Part shown: positions 37,688-47,246 of the stretch, in pieces
How positions within the stretch are numbered: position 1 is the first letter of the stretch
Layout: each line of letters starts with the position of its first letter
Assembly (NCBI RefSeq): GCF_001676615.1
Contig: NZ_LYXZ01000013.1
Coordinates: 1-64,000 of the forward strand
Length of the DNA: 64,000 bases
Origin: Labrys sp. WJW
Lineage (GTDB): Bacteria; Pseudomonadota; Alphaproteobacteria; Rhizobiales; Labraceae
Direction: 5' to 3'
Notes under the pieces: generated by a model
What the model was told of the DNA's origin: nothing
What the model saw: only the letters and a program-made list of their open reading frames with translations
Databases searched by the model: none
Made by a program: the position numbers and the translations under genes

Positions 37688-40083
37688 GACCGTTCGGCTT
37701 GCGTATCGTCATACCAGGATTGGTGCTGCTGGCCTTGGTTGCCTGGCAGATCACCGGTCTATGGCCCAAGCCGGACGCCCAATCATCTTCCTGGCGCCAG
37801 CAAGAGGCGGCGCCGTCAGCCCCTGTCATAAGGCCCGGAAGCGCCCAGGCCGCCGAGATCCTGACGCCAAGAAGCGACGAGCCTCCCCCTGCTCCCCCTC
37901 CAGCACCATCGGCGGCGCCCCAGCCGGCGGCCCCGCTGCAGCCCTCCCCCGCGCCAGCCGAAGCGGCACCTCCGCCAGCGGTGGCGGAACAGGCCGCCAA
38001 ACCGGCGGTCGATGAAACGGCTCTACGCTATTTTGCGCGCCAGGGTGATATACGGCGCCTGAACACCGAAATCGCGCGCTTGCGCTCGCTCTATCCAGAT
38101 TGGGTGCCGCCCGACGATCCGCTCAAGGCGCCGCCGGTCTCCGACCCCCAGCTCGACTCCTTGTGGCAACTCTATTCGCAAGGGCAGTTCGCTGCTGCGC
38201 GCGCTGCCATCGTTGCCCGCCAGGGCAGGGAACGCGATTGGGTCCCGCCCAAGGACCTGCTCGACCGTCTCGCCGTGGCGGAAACGCGAGAGCGCCTCGT
38301 GAACGCCTCGAGCGCCAAGCAATATATGACGGTGATCGAACTGGCGACGGTGACGCCCAGTCTGCTTACCTGCGGCGATGTCGACATTCTCTGGCGCCTG
38401 GCCGAAGCCTTCGCACAGACCGATCGCAAGATGCGGGCCCAGGATGCTTACCGCTATATCCTTACCTCCTGTACTGATCCGCATGATCGTCTCTCGACCA
38501 TGCAAAAAGCAACGACATTGCTGCCTCGCTCGGATATCGAGCCCTTGCTGGCTCTCGGCCGTTCCGGAACCGATGGAGACGAGTTCCGCTCGATTCGTGA
38601 AGGGCTGGCGCGCAACGCGGTTGCGGCCGGAGGCGCAGATCCCAAGCTGGTGGTCGATCCGTCCGACTTACAATTACTCGGGGACATCGCCAGGGCCGAC
38701 AAGTCGCCGGCGGATGCGCTGCTGTTGGGCGGTTATTTTCGCGGGCATGGCGACTCTACGCAGGCCGAGCAGTGGTATCGCCGGGCCTTCGAACGGCAGA
38801 ATACGGCGGCTGCCGCGGAGGGCCTTGCCCTAGCCTTGATCGATCTCAAGCGGGCGGCGGAGGCGGAAGCCATTCTGGCTCCCTGGCACGATGCCAATGA
38901 CGGGGCCCGCAAGAGCTATATGGCGGCGATCGCCAATCTGCTGGCCCAGCCGCCGCCGCCGGCACTGACCGCGGAGGTCCTCGCCCGCGTTGTGGCAGCC
39001 GTGGCGGCGCAACGTGATCCCGCCGCCGCGCAGCAACTCGGCTGGTTTGCCCATTACTATCGCCAGGAGGAGACGGCCGCCCGCTGGTTCGCGGCCGCCT
39101 TGAGCTGGAAGCCCGACGATGAACCTTCCGCCTACGGCCTCGCCATTGCCAATCTCGGCATGAACCGGCGCGACATGGTCCGAAGCGTGGTCAATGCCTG
39201 GGGGCAACGCTCGCTGCGCATTCGCGCTCTCTTCGATCCGGCACTCGCCCGTGAGTTGGCGCGAACGAACCCGCAGGCCGGTCCGGCGACCCAGGTTCCC
39301 TGGACGGTTGGGATGCAGCAACCTTCCCAGCCATCGCAATTCCCGCAAGCGCCGGTTCTATCTGCGCCTGCGCCCCAGCAGCCCGTTTCGGGCGGGTCGG
39401 CGCCTATCGCCACGATGCTACCCGGACAAGTGCCGCAGTCGATGCCGGCCTCCCCGCCGCAGGTCTTTATGCCTGTGCCTCAAGCTGATCAGGGGCAATC
39501 GATCGCCGACCAGCCGATGGTGACCGAGAGGCCTGCCAGGCGCGCACCATCACGCCCGCGCCAGACCGCGGCCACGCCGGGCGCTACGTCTGCGGGACGA
39601 GGAAGTTGTCCTGGAGGGGTTGCCGGCGGATGGTGCCTGATGAAGCTCGATCGGCCGTCCGAGGCGGTCGTCGTCTTTCAGGCGGCCTTGTCGGCCGGAT
39701 CGGCCCAGCAGAGGCAGGATGCCGCCTACGGCCTGTCTCTGGCCTATCTCAGGCTGGGCCTGACATCCCAGGCGGCAGCGGCCTCCACCCAGGCCTCTCA
39801 GCCGACCGGTAGGGCCAGGGAGCTCAATCTGTCCATTCTCACACAGCGCATCCTCAAGGATTATCAGGGGGGACGGTATGCCCAAGCCCTGATGGCGCTG
39901 GACACGCGCGCCAGCCTTGCGCCGGAACAGACCGATCTCCTGATGTTGCGAGGCTGGTCCTATTTCCACCTGCAGCGCTTCGCCGAGGCGCGCCGCGTGT
40001 TCGAAGCGGTAGCCGCGACTGGCAACTCCGAGGCAGCGGGGGCCATCGAGGCCGTCAAGGAGGCCACCCATAGCCGCTTTTGA
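37684..40083 (+). CDS. bcsK: TPR protein BcsK-like (periplasmic part of cellulose export)
   Basis: A 799-residue protein starting at GTG in the bcsZ stop. An N-terminal membrane anchor (VIPGLVLLALVAWQITGLW) is followed by a long Pro/Ala-rich linker (residues 35-115), then a helical repeat region with several TPR-like units (for example SLLTCGDVDILWRLAEAFAQT and AEQWYRRAFERQNTAAAAEG). After a second Pro-rich break (about 540-650) come more TPR repeats. It takes the place of BcsC in this operon type; there is no visible beta-barrel domain. A paralogue lies 112 bp away in opposite orientation. Confidence 0.88.
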   Translation: MRPFGLRIVIPGLVLLALVAWQITGLWPKPDAQSSSWRQQEAAPSAPVIRPGSAQAAEILTPRSDEPPPAPPPAPSAAPQPAAPLQPSPAPAEAAPPPAVAEQAAKPAVDETALRYFARQGDIRRLNTEIARLRSLYPDWVPPDDPLKAPPVSDPQLDSLWQLYSQGQFAAARAAIVARQGRERDWVPPKDLLDRLAVAETRERLVNASSAKQYMTVIELATVTPSLLTCGDVDILWRLAEAFAQTDRKMRAQDAYRYILTSCTDPHDRLSTMQKATTLLPRSDIEPLLALGRSGTDGDEFRSIREGLARNAVAAGGADPKLVVDPSDLQLLGDIARADKSPADALLLGGYFRGHGDSTQAEQWYRRAFERQNTAAAAEGLALALIDLKRAAEAEAILAPWHDANDGARKSYMAAIANLLAQPPPPALTAEVLARVVAAVAAQRDPAAAQQLGWFAHYYRQEETAARWFAAALSWKPDDEPSAYGLAIANLGMNRRDMVRSVVNAWGQRSLRIRALFDPALARELARTNPQAGPATQVPWTVGMQQPSQPSQFPQAPVLSAPAPQQPVSGGSAPIATMLPGQVPQSMPASPPQVFMPVPQADQGQSIADQPMVTERPARRAPSRPRQTAATPGATSAGRGSCPGGVAGGWCLMKLDRPSEAVVVFQAALSAGSAQQRQDAAYGLSLAYLRLGLTSQAAAASTQASQPTGRARELNLSILTQRILKDYQGGRYAQALMALDTRASLAPEQTDLLMLRGWSYFHLQRFAEARRVFEAVAATGNSEAAGAIEAVKEATHSRF

Positions 40084-40195
40084 GAAGCGATGCCTATGGG
40101 TTCCGTGGCAGATCGGAAACGGAGAGATACCGGCGCGAACGATCCCCACAGTTGATGTTCAGTTGATCGCGGCAATCTCGCAGCGGGAGAGAGAC

Positions 40196-41971
40196 TCAGC
40201 GCAGCTGCGCCAGCGCCCGGATGCGAGGCGAACGGCTGCCCCACGCCTTGACCACATCATTGAGGGCATCACGCCGCCCCATGGATCTGCTCACTACGGC
40301 GAAACCATAGGCCGAGGTTTCATCATCGGGGTGCCAGCTGAGGGCCGTCGCGAACCACCGAAGCGCCGTCACGTCCTGCTTGAAACTGTGGGCGTACCAG
40401 CCGAATTCCTGAGCCAGCGAGACGTCGCGCTTGGCGGCTACGGCTGCCGCCATGCGCGACAGGGCACCCGGTGAGAGAGAAGCCGGAGGTCTGGCCGACA
40501 GGAGATCGGCCGTGATCCGCAGGTAAGTTCTGCGCGCCTCATCGTCGTTCCTCTGCCAGGGAGAGAGAAGGGTCTCCGCCTCTGCCGGCCGTTTGAGCGC
40601 AAGGAGGGCGACAGCCAGCGCATTTGCCGAAGAGGCGGAGGCGTTCCGCGCGAAGGCGAGACGATACCAGTGCTCGGCCTGCACAAAGTTGTCGCGGTGC
40701 AGGAAGAAATTCCCCATCAGCAATGCGTCGGCAGCCGCGCCATTGGCCTCGGCCATGGCCTGGAAGAGCTTGAGATCGGCCGCGCCGAGTGGCCGGGCCG
40801 GATCCTCGGCGGCGGCCGTGACAGCATCTCGGGCGAATGCCTCGCGGATGGAACGGAACCCGTCGCCGGTGCTTGCATCCGCTCCCAGAGTTTGCAGCGG
40901 CCCGAGTTCCGAGGGGGAGAGCCAAGCGGCGGCTTTCTGCAGCGTTGCCAGCCGGATATCGGGATCGCTGCACGTGGTGAGAATGTAACGATAGGCATCC
41001 AACGCCCGGCTTCGGCGATCCGTTTGTCCGAATGCCTCGGCCACGCGCCAGAGAACCTCGACATCGCCGCAGGTGAGCAGACTGGGTGTGGCCGCAGCGA
41101 GGGTGACCGCCTCAGCATATCGTTTGGCATCGGAGGCCGCGAGAATGCGTTCGCGGGTATCCGCAACCGTTACCCTGGCCATCAGGTCCCGAGGGGGAGA
41201 CCAGTTCGGCTCGGACCTTTGGCGCAAGGCGACGGCTTCTCGGACGGCTGCAAGCCGCCCCTCGGCATAAAGTTGCCACAAGGTGGCGAGTCTTGCGTCG
41301 GTCGTCGACGGCGACTGGGAGGGAGACTTTGGCGGAACCCAGCCGGGATAAAGAGACTGCAGGCGCGTCACTTCGCTGATGTACCGGCTGGTTTCCCCAT
41401 TTCGCGCGAAATAAGCCAGGGCTGTCTCATCGACGTGACGATCCCCAACCGCGCCATCTTCCGCCGTATCCCCGGGAACCAGTGTCCGAACCGTTGTCGA
41501 GCCCGTCGTCGCTTTGCTCTCGATAGGCGCTGCCGGAGGAGCAGCCGGCGACGGCTTCGCGGCCATGGGCGCAAGGGGAATGATCGCCGAGCTTGATGAG
41601 GCGGGGTTTGCGGCAGACGGATTGGCCGGCTGATGGACCGTGAAGCCTGGAGCCGGCTTCGACGGCGCCAGTGGAATGATCGCCAAATCCGATTGGGATG
41701 GCGCCGAGCGCGGGATCTCTTGAGAGACGGAAGGTGCCGGACCTGACGTCAAGGGGATGATGACCTGTCCCTCTCCAGTCGCCCTGGTGGGAGGCGGGCT
41801 TTGTACTGGCGCAGCGGGGATGACGGCTCCTGCGGCGGCGGGCGCGGGCAGCTGTTTCTCGGCACCGTCCGCAGCGACGATCGTCACGGCCATCGCGACG
41901 ACAAGGGCCACACTCCCTATCCTTATGGCCTTTCTTCTGCAGTCAGTGGCGATGTCATCTTTGTCCGGCAT
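40196..41971 (-). CDS. BcsK paralogue (TPR)
   Basis: A 591-residue protein. The N-terminus has a single hydrophobic segment (IRIGSVALVVAMAVTIV) and a linker with three IIPL repeats. From residue 180 it closely follows BcsK: LDETALAYFAR here against VDETALRYFAR, LYPGWVPP against LYPDWVPP, TPSLLTCGDV in both, and AYRYILTTCSDP against AYRYILTSCTDP. It lacks the second TPR block of BcsK. ATG 41971 has AGGGAAAG upstream. It is 22 bp downstream of the autotransporter gene and so probably co-transcribed with it. Role unknown; binding or export help in cellulose formation is plausible. Confidence 0.86.
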   Translation of the reverse strand: MPDKDDIATDCRRKAIRIGSVALVVAMAVTIVAADGAEKQLPAPAAAGAVIPAAPVQSPPPTRATGEGQVIIPLTSGPAPSVSQEIPRSAPSQSDLAIIPLAPSKPAPGFTVHQPANPSAANPASSSSAIIPLAPMAAKPSPAAPPAAPIESKATTGSTTVRTLVPGDTAEDGAVGDRHVDETALAYFARNGETSRYISEVTRLQSLYPGWVPPKSPSQSPSTTDARLATLWQLYAEGRLAAVREAVALRQRSEPNWSPPRDLMARVTVADTRERILAASDAKRYAEAVTLAAATPSLLTCGDVEVLWRVAEAFGQTDRRSRALDAYRYILTTCSDPDIRLATLQKAAAWLSPSELGPLQTLGADASTGDGFRSIREAFARDAVTAAAEDPARPLGAADLKLFQAMAEANGAAADALLMGNFFLHRDNFVQAEHWYRLAFARNASASSANALAVALLALKRPAEAETLLSPWQRNDDEARRTYLRITADLLSARPPASLSPGALSRMAAAVAAKRDVSLAQEFGWYAHSFKQDVTALRWFATALSWHPDDETSAYGFAVVSRSMGRRDALNDVVKAWGSRSPRIRALAQLR

Positions 41972-41993
41972 GCGCTTTCCCTGTCGTCTCCCT

Positions 41994-44900
41994 TCACCAG
42001 GTATGGCGCAGGCCGGCAGTGGCCTTGAGGACATGGTTTTCGCTGCCCGAGCGAGGGCCGAGCGCCATCGAATAGCCCGCTTCGCCATAGAGGACCCAGG
42101 CGGCGCCCCAGGCATAATAGCCACCTATGCCGATGTCACCCCACAGCCGTTGATTTCGTTGGGTGAGAAAGGTGCCGCCGATATCCAGCCTCGTACCATT
42201 GAGGATGGCATAGTCGAGGCCCGCCGTGCCGTAGATCAGAAGATTATGTGCCTGGCCGCCGGCGTCCCGCCAGCTGGCAGGCTTTTCAAGCCGGAGACCG
42301 CCAAGGCCATGCAGGCTCTCGGCCCGGTCGAACCGGACAGCGGCACCAGAGATATCGGTGAAGCCATCCACGTGCACGTCGGTGTAGGTCAGTCGTGCCC
42401 ATGGGACGAGCGTCCAGTCCGGCGCCAGGCTGTAGCGCTTTCCCACCTCCAGAGCAGCTGCGGTCGCCCAACCTTCGCCATGGCCTCCGACCTTGTCGGA
42501 AAGGCTGCTCTCGAACCAGGTGAATTGGCCGGTGAGATCGGCGTAGAGGCCGTCATTGCCATGCCAGGTGACATCGGCTCCCACACCATAGCCAGTTGTC
42601 GAGATCCTGCCCCTCCGCGCCATTCCAGTGACCGGATCGCGGGTCACATCGATCGTGGCTTTGGAAGTGCCTATGCTGGCGTAGAGACCGACGGTGGCAA
42701 AGCCGGCGGTCGTCTCCAGAGCGGTTCCTTCATAGCCCGCTTGCATGAAGCCCAGCCACTGCCTATAGGCGCTGCCCTGTCTGGGATCATAGGAGGCGGC
42801 CTGGCCGCCTATCCGGCCCCAGGCGCCAGCGCCCTGCAATATCGGCTCTGCCACGCGGCCGGCCCAGCAATCATCCGGCCGACCTGCCATCTGCGGCTCC
42901 TGCCCCAGGTTCTCGCCAGGTGGGCATCGCGGCGGAATGCGGCTGGCGTTGCGTTGCTGCAGCATGGCGAGGGTGGCTCCGGCAAAGTTGCCCAGAATGT
43001 CTGGGTAGGCGACCGCCGTCTGGGCAGACGCACTCAGTCCCACCGTGCGCAGATACCAGTCCTGGTCGTTGACGCTCGAGCCGACCCCTCCTTTGAACAG
43101 GTTGTAGTCATAGGCGCCGGCCGCGACGACCGACGCCAGCGAGAAGGCATTCGGGTCGGTCGTAGCGCCATCGGCGGCAGCCACGACGCGGATACCGTTG
43201 CCGACGGTCGCAGCGCCCTGGCCGCCGGCATTATGGATCGCAAGAATGGAATGCCCGCTCGCCGTGCCCCCGTTTATGGTCAGAAGGTCCGAAGCCGAAT
43301 TGTCCCCGCCGAGATAGGTGTTGAGGACAATGGCGCTGCCCTCGCCGCCGACATAGGAAGCAACGCTCAGAACATTGCCGACGCCGGTGCCAGCCACTTT
43401 GGCCACGCCATTGTTCAACAGGGTGCCATTGACGGTAAAAGTCCCGGAACGTCCGTTCCCGAAACCATCGATCGCATTGGCGACCGCAACGATGCCGCTA
43501 TTGGTCAAGGTCCCGGTGACGCTACCATAGCCGCCCAGCATTGCCCCGGCAGAAACCTCTATGCCGCCGCCGCCGCTCAGGGCCGCACCGGCGTGGGCCG
43601 CATCGCCAACGGCCAAGATGCCCGAGGCGACACGCGTTCCGCCGGCATAGCTGTTATCGGCATTGGTGATCAGCATGCCCGATCCCTGGCTGACCAACGC
43701 GCCGCTCCCGGTGAGGGGACTGGAAGTGGCGATCCGAAATCCTGCGTTGTCGATCGTCAGGTTTCCGGCCTGGATGTTGAGCTGGGTTCCGGAAAAGCCC
43801 GAAATGAAAGCATCGTTGTTCGCGAGAGCCTTCAGGACGCCCACGTTGAAATTGACCTGGGCCGTGCCCTTGCCGGCCGTCAGGGCGAGCGTTTGCAACT
43901 CACCCTGACTGCCAAGGTTGAGCGTCCCTTTGCCGGCCACTTGCGATGCCACGAGAACGCCACCCGTAGCGACCATCCTACTGCCGTCGATGACGTCGAG
44001 CCTGCCTGTGCCCTGGTCACCGATTGTCACCGCACCGCGGGCGATCCATGAGGAACCCGAACCAGCGATGACCGCGGTGCCGCTACCGCCTGCTTTCGAA
44101 CCGATGGAGGCCGCGGCACTCACAAGCGTTCCGCCAGTATCGATGTTCAAGAGAGCCGTTCCGGCATTGCCGATGGTCAATGCCCCGGCATTGGTCCAGA
44201 CAGAGCCTTCTCCCGCGATGTGCGCCGTGCCGCTTCCGGTCGCGGTATTGCCGAGAATACCGGCATTGGTATCGACGCGCCCTGCGTTCACCACGGCCAA
44301 TATACCGCTACCCACATCGCCGATCGTCACCGCCTTACTGTCGGTCCAGCTCGACCCCGCGCCATCCACCGTAACCGTACCGCTCCCGCCTGCGGCCCCG
44401 CCAATGATACCGCCGCCGCTTCTGGCGGTTCCGGCTTCGCTGACGATCAATTGCCCGATGCCGGCCAAGCCGATGGTGAGCGTTCCCGTCGAGATCGACG
44501 ACCCCTTCCCGGCCACCGCCACCGAACCGCTGCCATCCTGGCCGACGCCGAGCGTGACATCATCCGCGCGGACTGTGCCGCCGGCATTGACGGACAGCGT
44601 CCCGACAGCGTGCATGCCGACACTCAGATCGGCCGTCGTCAGTGTCGATCCGTTCTTGCTCACCGTGGCCTCGCCGGCGCCATGATCGGCGATGGTGATC
44701 TCGCTGTCGGCGCCGACGGTGCCGCCATTGGTCACCAAGAGGCTGCCCGCCCCGTCGGCGCCGACTATCAGAAATGAATCGCTGTGGAAGTTCGAACCGT
44801 CGCCATCCACTGTCAGTACGCCAGACCCTGTGGCCTCACCGATGCTGACACCCTCGGCAGCGTTGGCCTGTCCGCCGGCAGTGACCGTCAGCGAGCCCTT

Positions 44901-45650
44901 CCCTCCTGTGCCGATGGCGATCCCTCCTTCAACGGACAGGGACGAACCGCTGCCATTGACCGCGAGGCTCCCGGTAGAACCATCGAGGCCCGCGATCGTC
45001 AGATCGTCACCGGCAATGACCTTGCCGCCATTCTCGATCGTGAGCGCGCCGTCGCCGGACCCTGCGATCAGGAAAGAGGAACCAACCGACAGGGTAGAAC
45101 CCTCTCCGTCGACCGTGATGGTCCCGGTGGAGCCGGCCTGAGCCGCCACCACGACAGTGCCCGCTTCGACAGAACCGCCGCCCTGCACGATCAGCGCGGC
45201 TTTACCGGCCTTCCCGACCTCGAGCTCGTTCTGTACGGTGAGAGCCGAGCCGTCCCCTGCGACAGTCACAGTTCCCTGTGAGCCGGCTTCATCCGCGATC
45301 ACGCCGCGGTCGGATAAAGACAGCGTGCTTGCGGCCTGAATGGTAAGGGCGCCCACGCCACTGGAGCCGACCGATAAATCTGCGACATTGACCGGCGCTT
45401 CGGCGCCTGAAACTCCCAATATGACAGTATTGGGCGTGGTGGTGTCGATGTTGACGGCATCGCCGCTGGTCGGCAGCGTGGCGGGCGTCCAGTTGGCCGC
45501 ATTCATCCAATCATTATCGACGGCGCCCGTCCAGCTCTGTGCCCTCAACGAGGCCGGGCGAACAATGCAGGTCAGCATCGTCGTTGCCAAGCAGATCGTC
45601 AAAACAGATGCAAGCGTGGCACATTTTCTTCGTTGCAATGTGTCACCCAA
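41994..45650 (-). CDS. repeat-rich autotransporter (type V secretion)
   Basis: A 1218-residue protein. A long N-terminus with hydrophobic stretch (VLTICLATTMLTCIV) leads to WTGAVDNDWMNAANWTP, a typical passenger start. Residues ~70-560 consist of imperfect units of about 43-50 residues with pattern G-x-G-x-L-x-V/I-x-x-G-G-x-V-x(6)-I-G-x-x-x-G-S-G, giving a beta-helix. Later a PATR-like repeat (NSYAGGTRVASGILAVGD) is visible. The last ~290 residues form the beta-barrel, starting AEPILQGAGAWGRIGG and ending LKATAGLRHTW, with aromatic end residue. It exposes the passenger at the surface, probably for adhesion. It precedes the BcsK paralogue on the same strand. Confidence 0.93.
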   Translation of the reverse strand: MGDTLQRRKCATLASVLTICLATTMLTCIVRPASLRAQSWTGAVDNDWMNAANWTPATLPTSGDAVNIDTTTPNTVILGVSGAEAPVNVADLSVGSSGVGALTIQAASTLSLSDRGVIADEAGSQGTVTVAGDGSALTVQNELEVGKAGKAALIVQGGGSVEAGTVVVAAQAGSTGTITVDGEGSTLSVGSSFLIAGSGDGALTIENGGKVIAGDDLTIAGLDGSTGSLAVNGSGSSLSVEGGIAIGTGGKGSLTVTAGGQANAAEGVSIGEATGSGVLTVDGDGSNFHSDSFLIVGADGAGSLLVTNGGTVGADSEITIADHGAGEATVSKNGSTLTTADLSVGMHAVGTLSVNAGGTVRADDVTLGVGQDGSGSVAVAGKGSSISTGTLTIGLAGIGQLIVSEAGTARSGGGIIGGAAGGSGTVTVDGAGSSWTDSKAVTIGDVGSGILAVVNAGRVDTNAGILGNTATGSGTAHIAGEGSVWTNAGALTIGNAGTALLNIDTGGTLVSAAASIGSKAGGSGTAVIAGSGSSWIARGAVTIGDQGTGRLDVIDGSRMVATGGVLVASQVAGKGTLNLGSQGELQTLALTAGKGTAQVNFNVGVLKALANNDAFISGFSGTQLNIQAGNLTIDNAGFRIATSSPLTGSGALVSQGSGMLITNADNSYAGGTRVASGILAVGDAAHAGAALSGGGGIEVSAGAMLGGYGSVTGTLTNSGIVAVANAIDGFGNGRSGTFTVNGTLLNNGVAKVAGTGVGNVLSVASYVGGEGSAIVLNTYLGGDNSASDLLTINGGTASGHSILAIHNAGGQGAATVGNGIRVVAAADGATTDPNAFSLASVVAAGAYDYNLFKGGVGSSVNDQDWYLRTVGLSASAQTAVAYPDILGNFAGATLAMLQQRNASRIPPRCPPGENLGQEPQMAGRPDDCWAGRVAEPILQGAGAWGRIGGQAASYDPRQGSAYRQWLGFMQAGYEGTALETTAGFATVGLYASIGTSKATIDVTRDPVTGMARRGRISTTGYGVGADVTWHGNDGLYADLTGQFTWFESSLSDKVGGHGEGWATAAALEVGKRYSLAPDWTLVPWARLTYTDVHVDGFTDISGAAVRFDRAESLHGLGGLRLEKPASWRDAGGQAHNLLIYGTAGLDYAILNGTRLDIGGTFLTQRNQRLWGDIGIGGYYAWGAAWVLYGEAGYSMALGPRSGSENHVLKATAGLRHTW
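43900..45420 (-). repeat. tandem repeat array in the autotransporter passenger
   Basis: About ten imperfect repeats of roughly 130-150 bp encode the passenger units. Recurrent codon blocks are those for GSGTxTVxGxGSxW/F and LTIGxxGxGxLxVxxGGxV. The divergence between units suggests old duplication with ongoing shuffling; length changes between strains are likely. Confidence 0.7.
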
Positions 45651-46106
45651 CGCCGTGAATCGCGTCTTCCAGGAAGAATTACTATCGAAAAAATGACGCG
45701 AGTTCTATGCGGCTTGCGCATGTCACCGCATAAAATTTCTGCAGGCCTGGAGTGTAAGCGGCCGTCTTTCTATCCCAAGCTGACACTCTGCGGACTTTCA
45801 ATTTTTAGAAGGTTTTTGCGGCAGTTAGCGGTGTTGGGAGAAGAATGGGATGTACGAGGACGTGGTAAAAAACCCTCGCGCCTCAACGTTGTATTTGGGG
45901 ATGACACTGGAAAAGGGGCGCTCCCTAATAGAGGGATTCCGCGAAGATACTGATCGAGCGGGTCAAACGCCATGGGGGCCAGGTTCGATCAACCCGCCGT
46001 TTCTTGCATGCTATCTCTAAGATCCCGCAGCGGGGGAAGCCTCGGTCAAGGGATGCCCATCCGTTGGGCTGAACCTGAGGAGATCGCTGTCGCCGTGTTC
46101 TATCTC
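45651..46106. other. gap: autotransporter upstream region and IS relic tail
   Basis: The first ~300 bp hold the promoter of the autotransporter gene (AT-rich around 45795-45820) but no gene. From about 45925 the minus strand contains decayed text consistent with the end of an IS5-type transposase (arginine-rich, then FAESLY before a stop), continuing the relic to the right. I could not find clear terminal inverted repeats. Confidence 0.4.
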
Positions 46107-46331
46107 TCAGAGGGCCAGATTGCGACGACAGCGCTTGGCCGGGATCACGGCTCGGACACCGTGGAACACGATCTCCTCGCAAATGGCATTGGAGTCATAG
46201 CCACGATCGGCGAGCAGCGCCTTGGCCTTATCGGCGATCATCCCGAACAGCGGCCCGATCAATTCCCATTCTTCATCTGAAAGACCGCTCCGTTCGCCCA
46301 AAGCCGCTTCCAAAAAGCAGCCTTGAATCAA
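46107..46331 (-). mobile_element. IS5-family transposase relic
   Basis: A 74-residue broken frame fuses two separate parts of an IS5-type transposase. The start-like part is GERSGLSDEEWELIGPL, and the second part is AKALLADRGYDSNAI, then FHGVRAVIPAKR, normally more than 100 residues later. So the middle, including part of the DDE core, is deleted. It sits directly beside the shortened S1/P1 nuclease gene. It is inactive. Confidence 0.82.
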
Positions 46332-46346
46332 TCCCGAGCCTTGGCC

Positions 46347-47246
46347 TCAAGCTTTGTACACGAAACCGGCAGCAGGCCAGGTCTCGTAATCGCGTGTGAG
46401 CATCGCCGGATTGGACCCAGCCGAAACCGGCGGCGCGTAGGCGTATTTTTCCGCAATCACCTTGCTCTCTGTGGCCCACGCCTCGGGATCAAGAATTTTG
46501 ACGTCCTCACCGCTCACATCGAGCGAAGCAATCCCCTCCTTGCCGCCCGCGTCGAACACCGCTCCGAAGGCGGACGAATATCCGCCGAACGTCTGATCCC
46601 AATAGGCGTGCAGTGAGACGACTTCGCCCGTGGCGGGGATCACGCTTTCCTCGTTGCCACCGCGATCGCCGGCCGGAAGCTCGCGCGTATACCGCGCCGT
46701 GGCGTGCAATGGCTGGTGAAGATCGCCGACAATGTGAAGCATCCAGACAAGATCATAGGACCTGACGTCGTCAGAAGCTCCGGAAGAAGCGGGGAGGGCA
46801 GCGATCATCTTCTTGAGCTGGGTGACTGCGTCGACCTTGCTTTGCTCGCCCAGGGCGCTGCCGTCGGGTGAAAATGCGATGTCCTTGTAGTGCCAGTAGT
46901 CGTGCTGGCTGTGGTCGGCATAGCCGATGTTCTGGCCGGCTGTCGGCGAGTTTGGATCGTCGCGGGTATAGCCTGATCCCTTCAGCTTGATATCATCCGC
47001 CCAGGTCGCGGCATGAACGAAGGCATACAGTTTGGCGGTCGCTTCGTCAGTGGCGCCGGCGGTCCATTTTTGATAGCTGGGATTGAGGCGCAGAAGTTGA
47101 TCGGCCTTGTCCTTGGGGCCGTCTTTCAGTCGCTGATAGGCAACATAGGCCACCTGCATATGGCCTTCATCCCACCAGGCATGAGCTGCCGAGATGGGCG
47201 TGGCGAGTGAAAACGCTAGAAGTGCGACTACTGCCGGCTTGCGCAT
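46347..47246 (-). CDS. S1/P1-family nuclease, probably C-terminally truncated
   Basis: A 299-residue secreted zinc nuclease that degrades single-stranded DNA/RNA. Signal peptide AVVALLAFSLATPISAAHA is followed by WWDEGHMQVAYVAY, where the mature N-terminal Trp and His bind zinc. Other ligands are in YADHSQHDYWHYKD near 130 and the HIVGDLHQPLH box near 172. The end (LTRDYETWPAAGFVYKA) lacks the final helix usually present in the family. The IS relic starts 16 bp downstream, so truncation by insertion is likely. ATG has GGGGAG upstream. Confidence 0.87.
   Translation of the reverse strand: MRKPAVVALLAFSLATPISAAHAWWDEGHMQVAYVAYQRLKDGPKDKADQLLRLNPSYQKWTAGATDEATAKLYAFVHAATWADDIKLKGSGYTRDDPNSPTAGQNIGYADHSQHDYWHYKDIAFSPDGSALGEQSKVDAVTQLKKMIAALPASSGASDDVRSYDLVWMLHIVGDLHQPLHATARYTRELPAGDRGGNEESVIPATGEVVSLHAYWDQTFGGYSSAFGAVFDAGGKEGIASLDVSGEDVKILDPEAWATESKVIAEKYAYAPPVSAGSNPAMLTRDYETWPAAGFVYKA

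Noticed and set aside
41757-44051. 764-residue plus-strand frame
   Set aside because: It is antisense to the autotransporter barrel and passenger; it lacks signals and has repeat-derived bias.
43900-45420. CRISPR-like regular repeats
   Set aside because: The repeat units are long, coding and diverged, with no constant short repeat separated by unique spacers. They belong to a beta-helix passenger.
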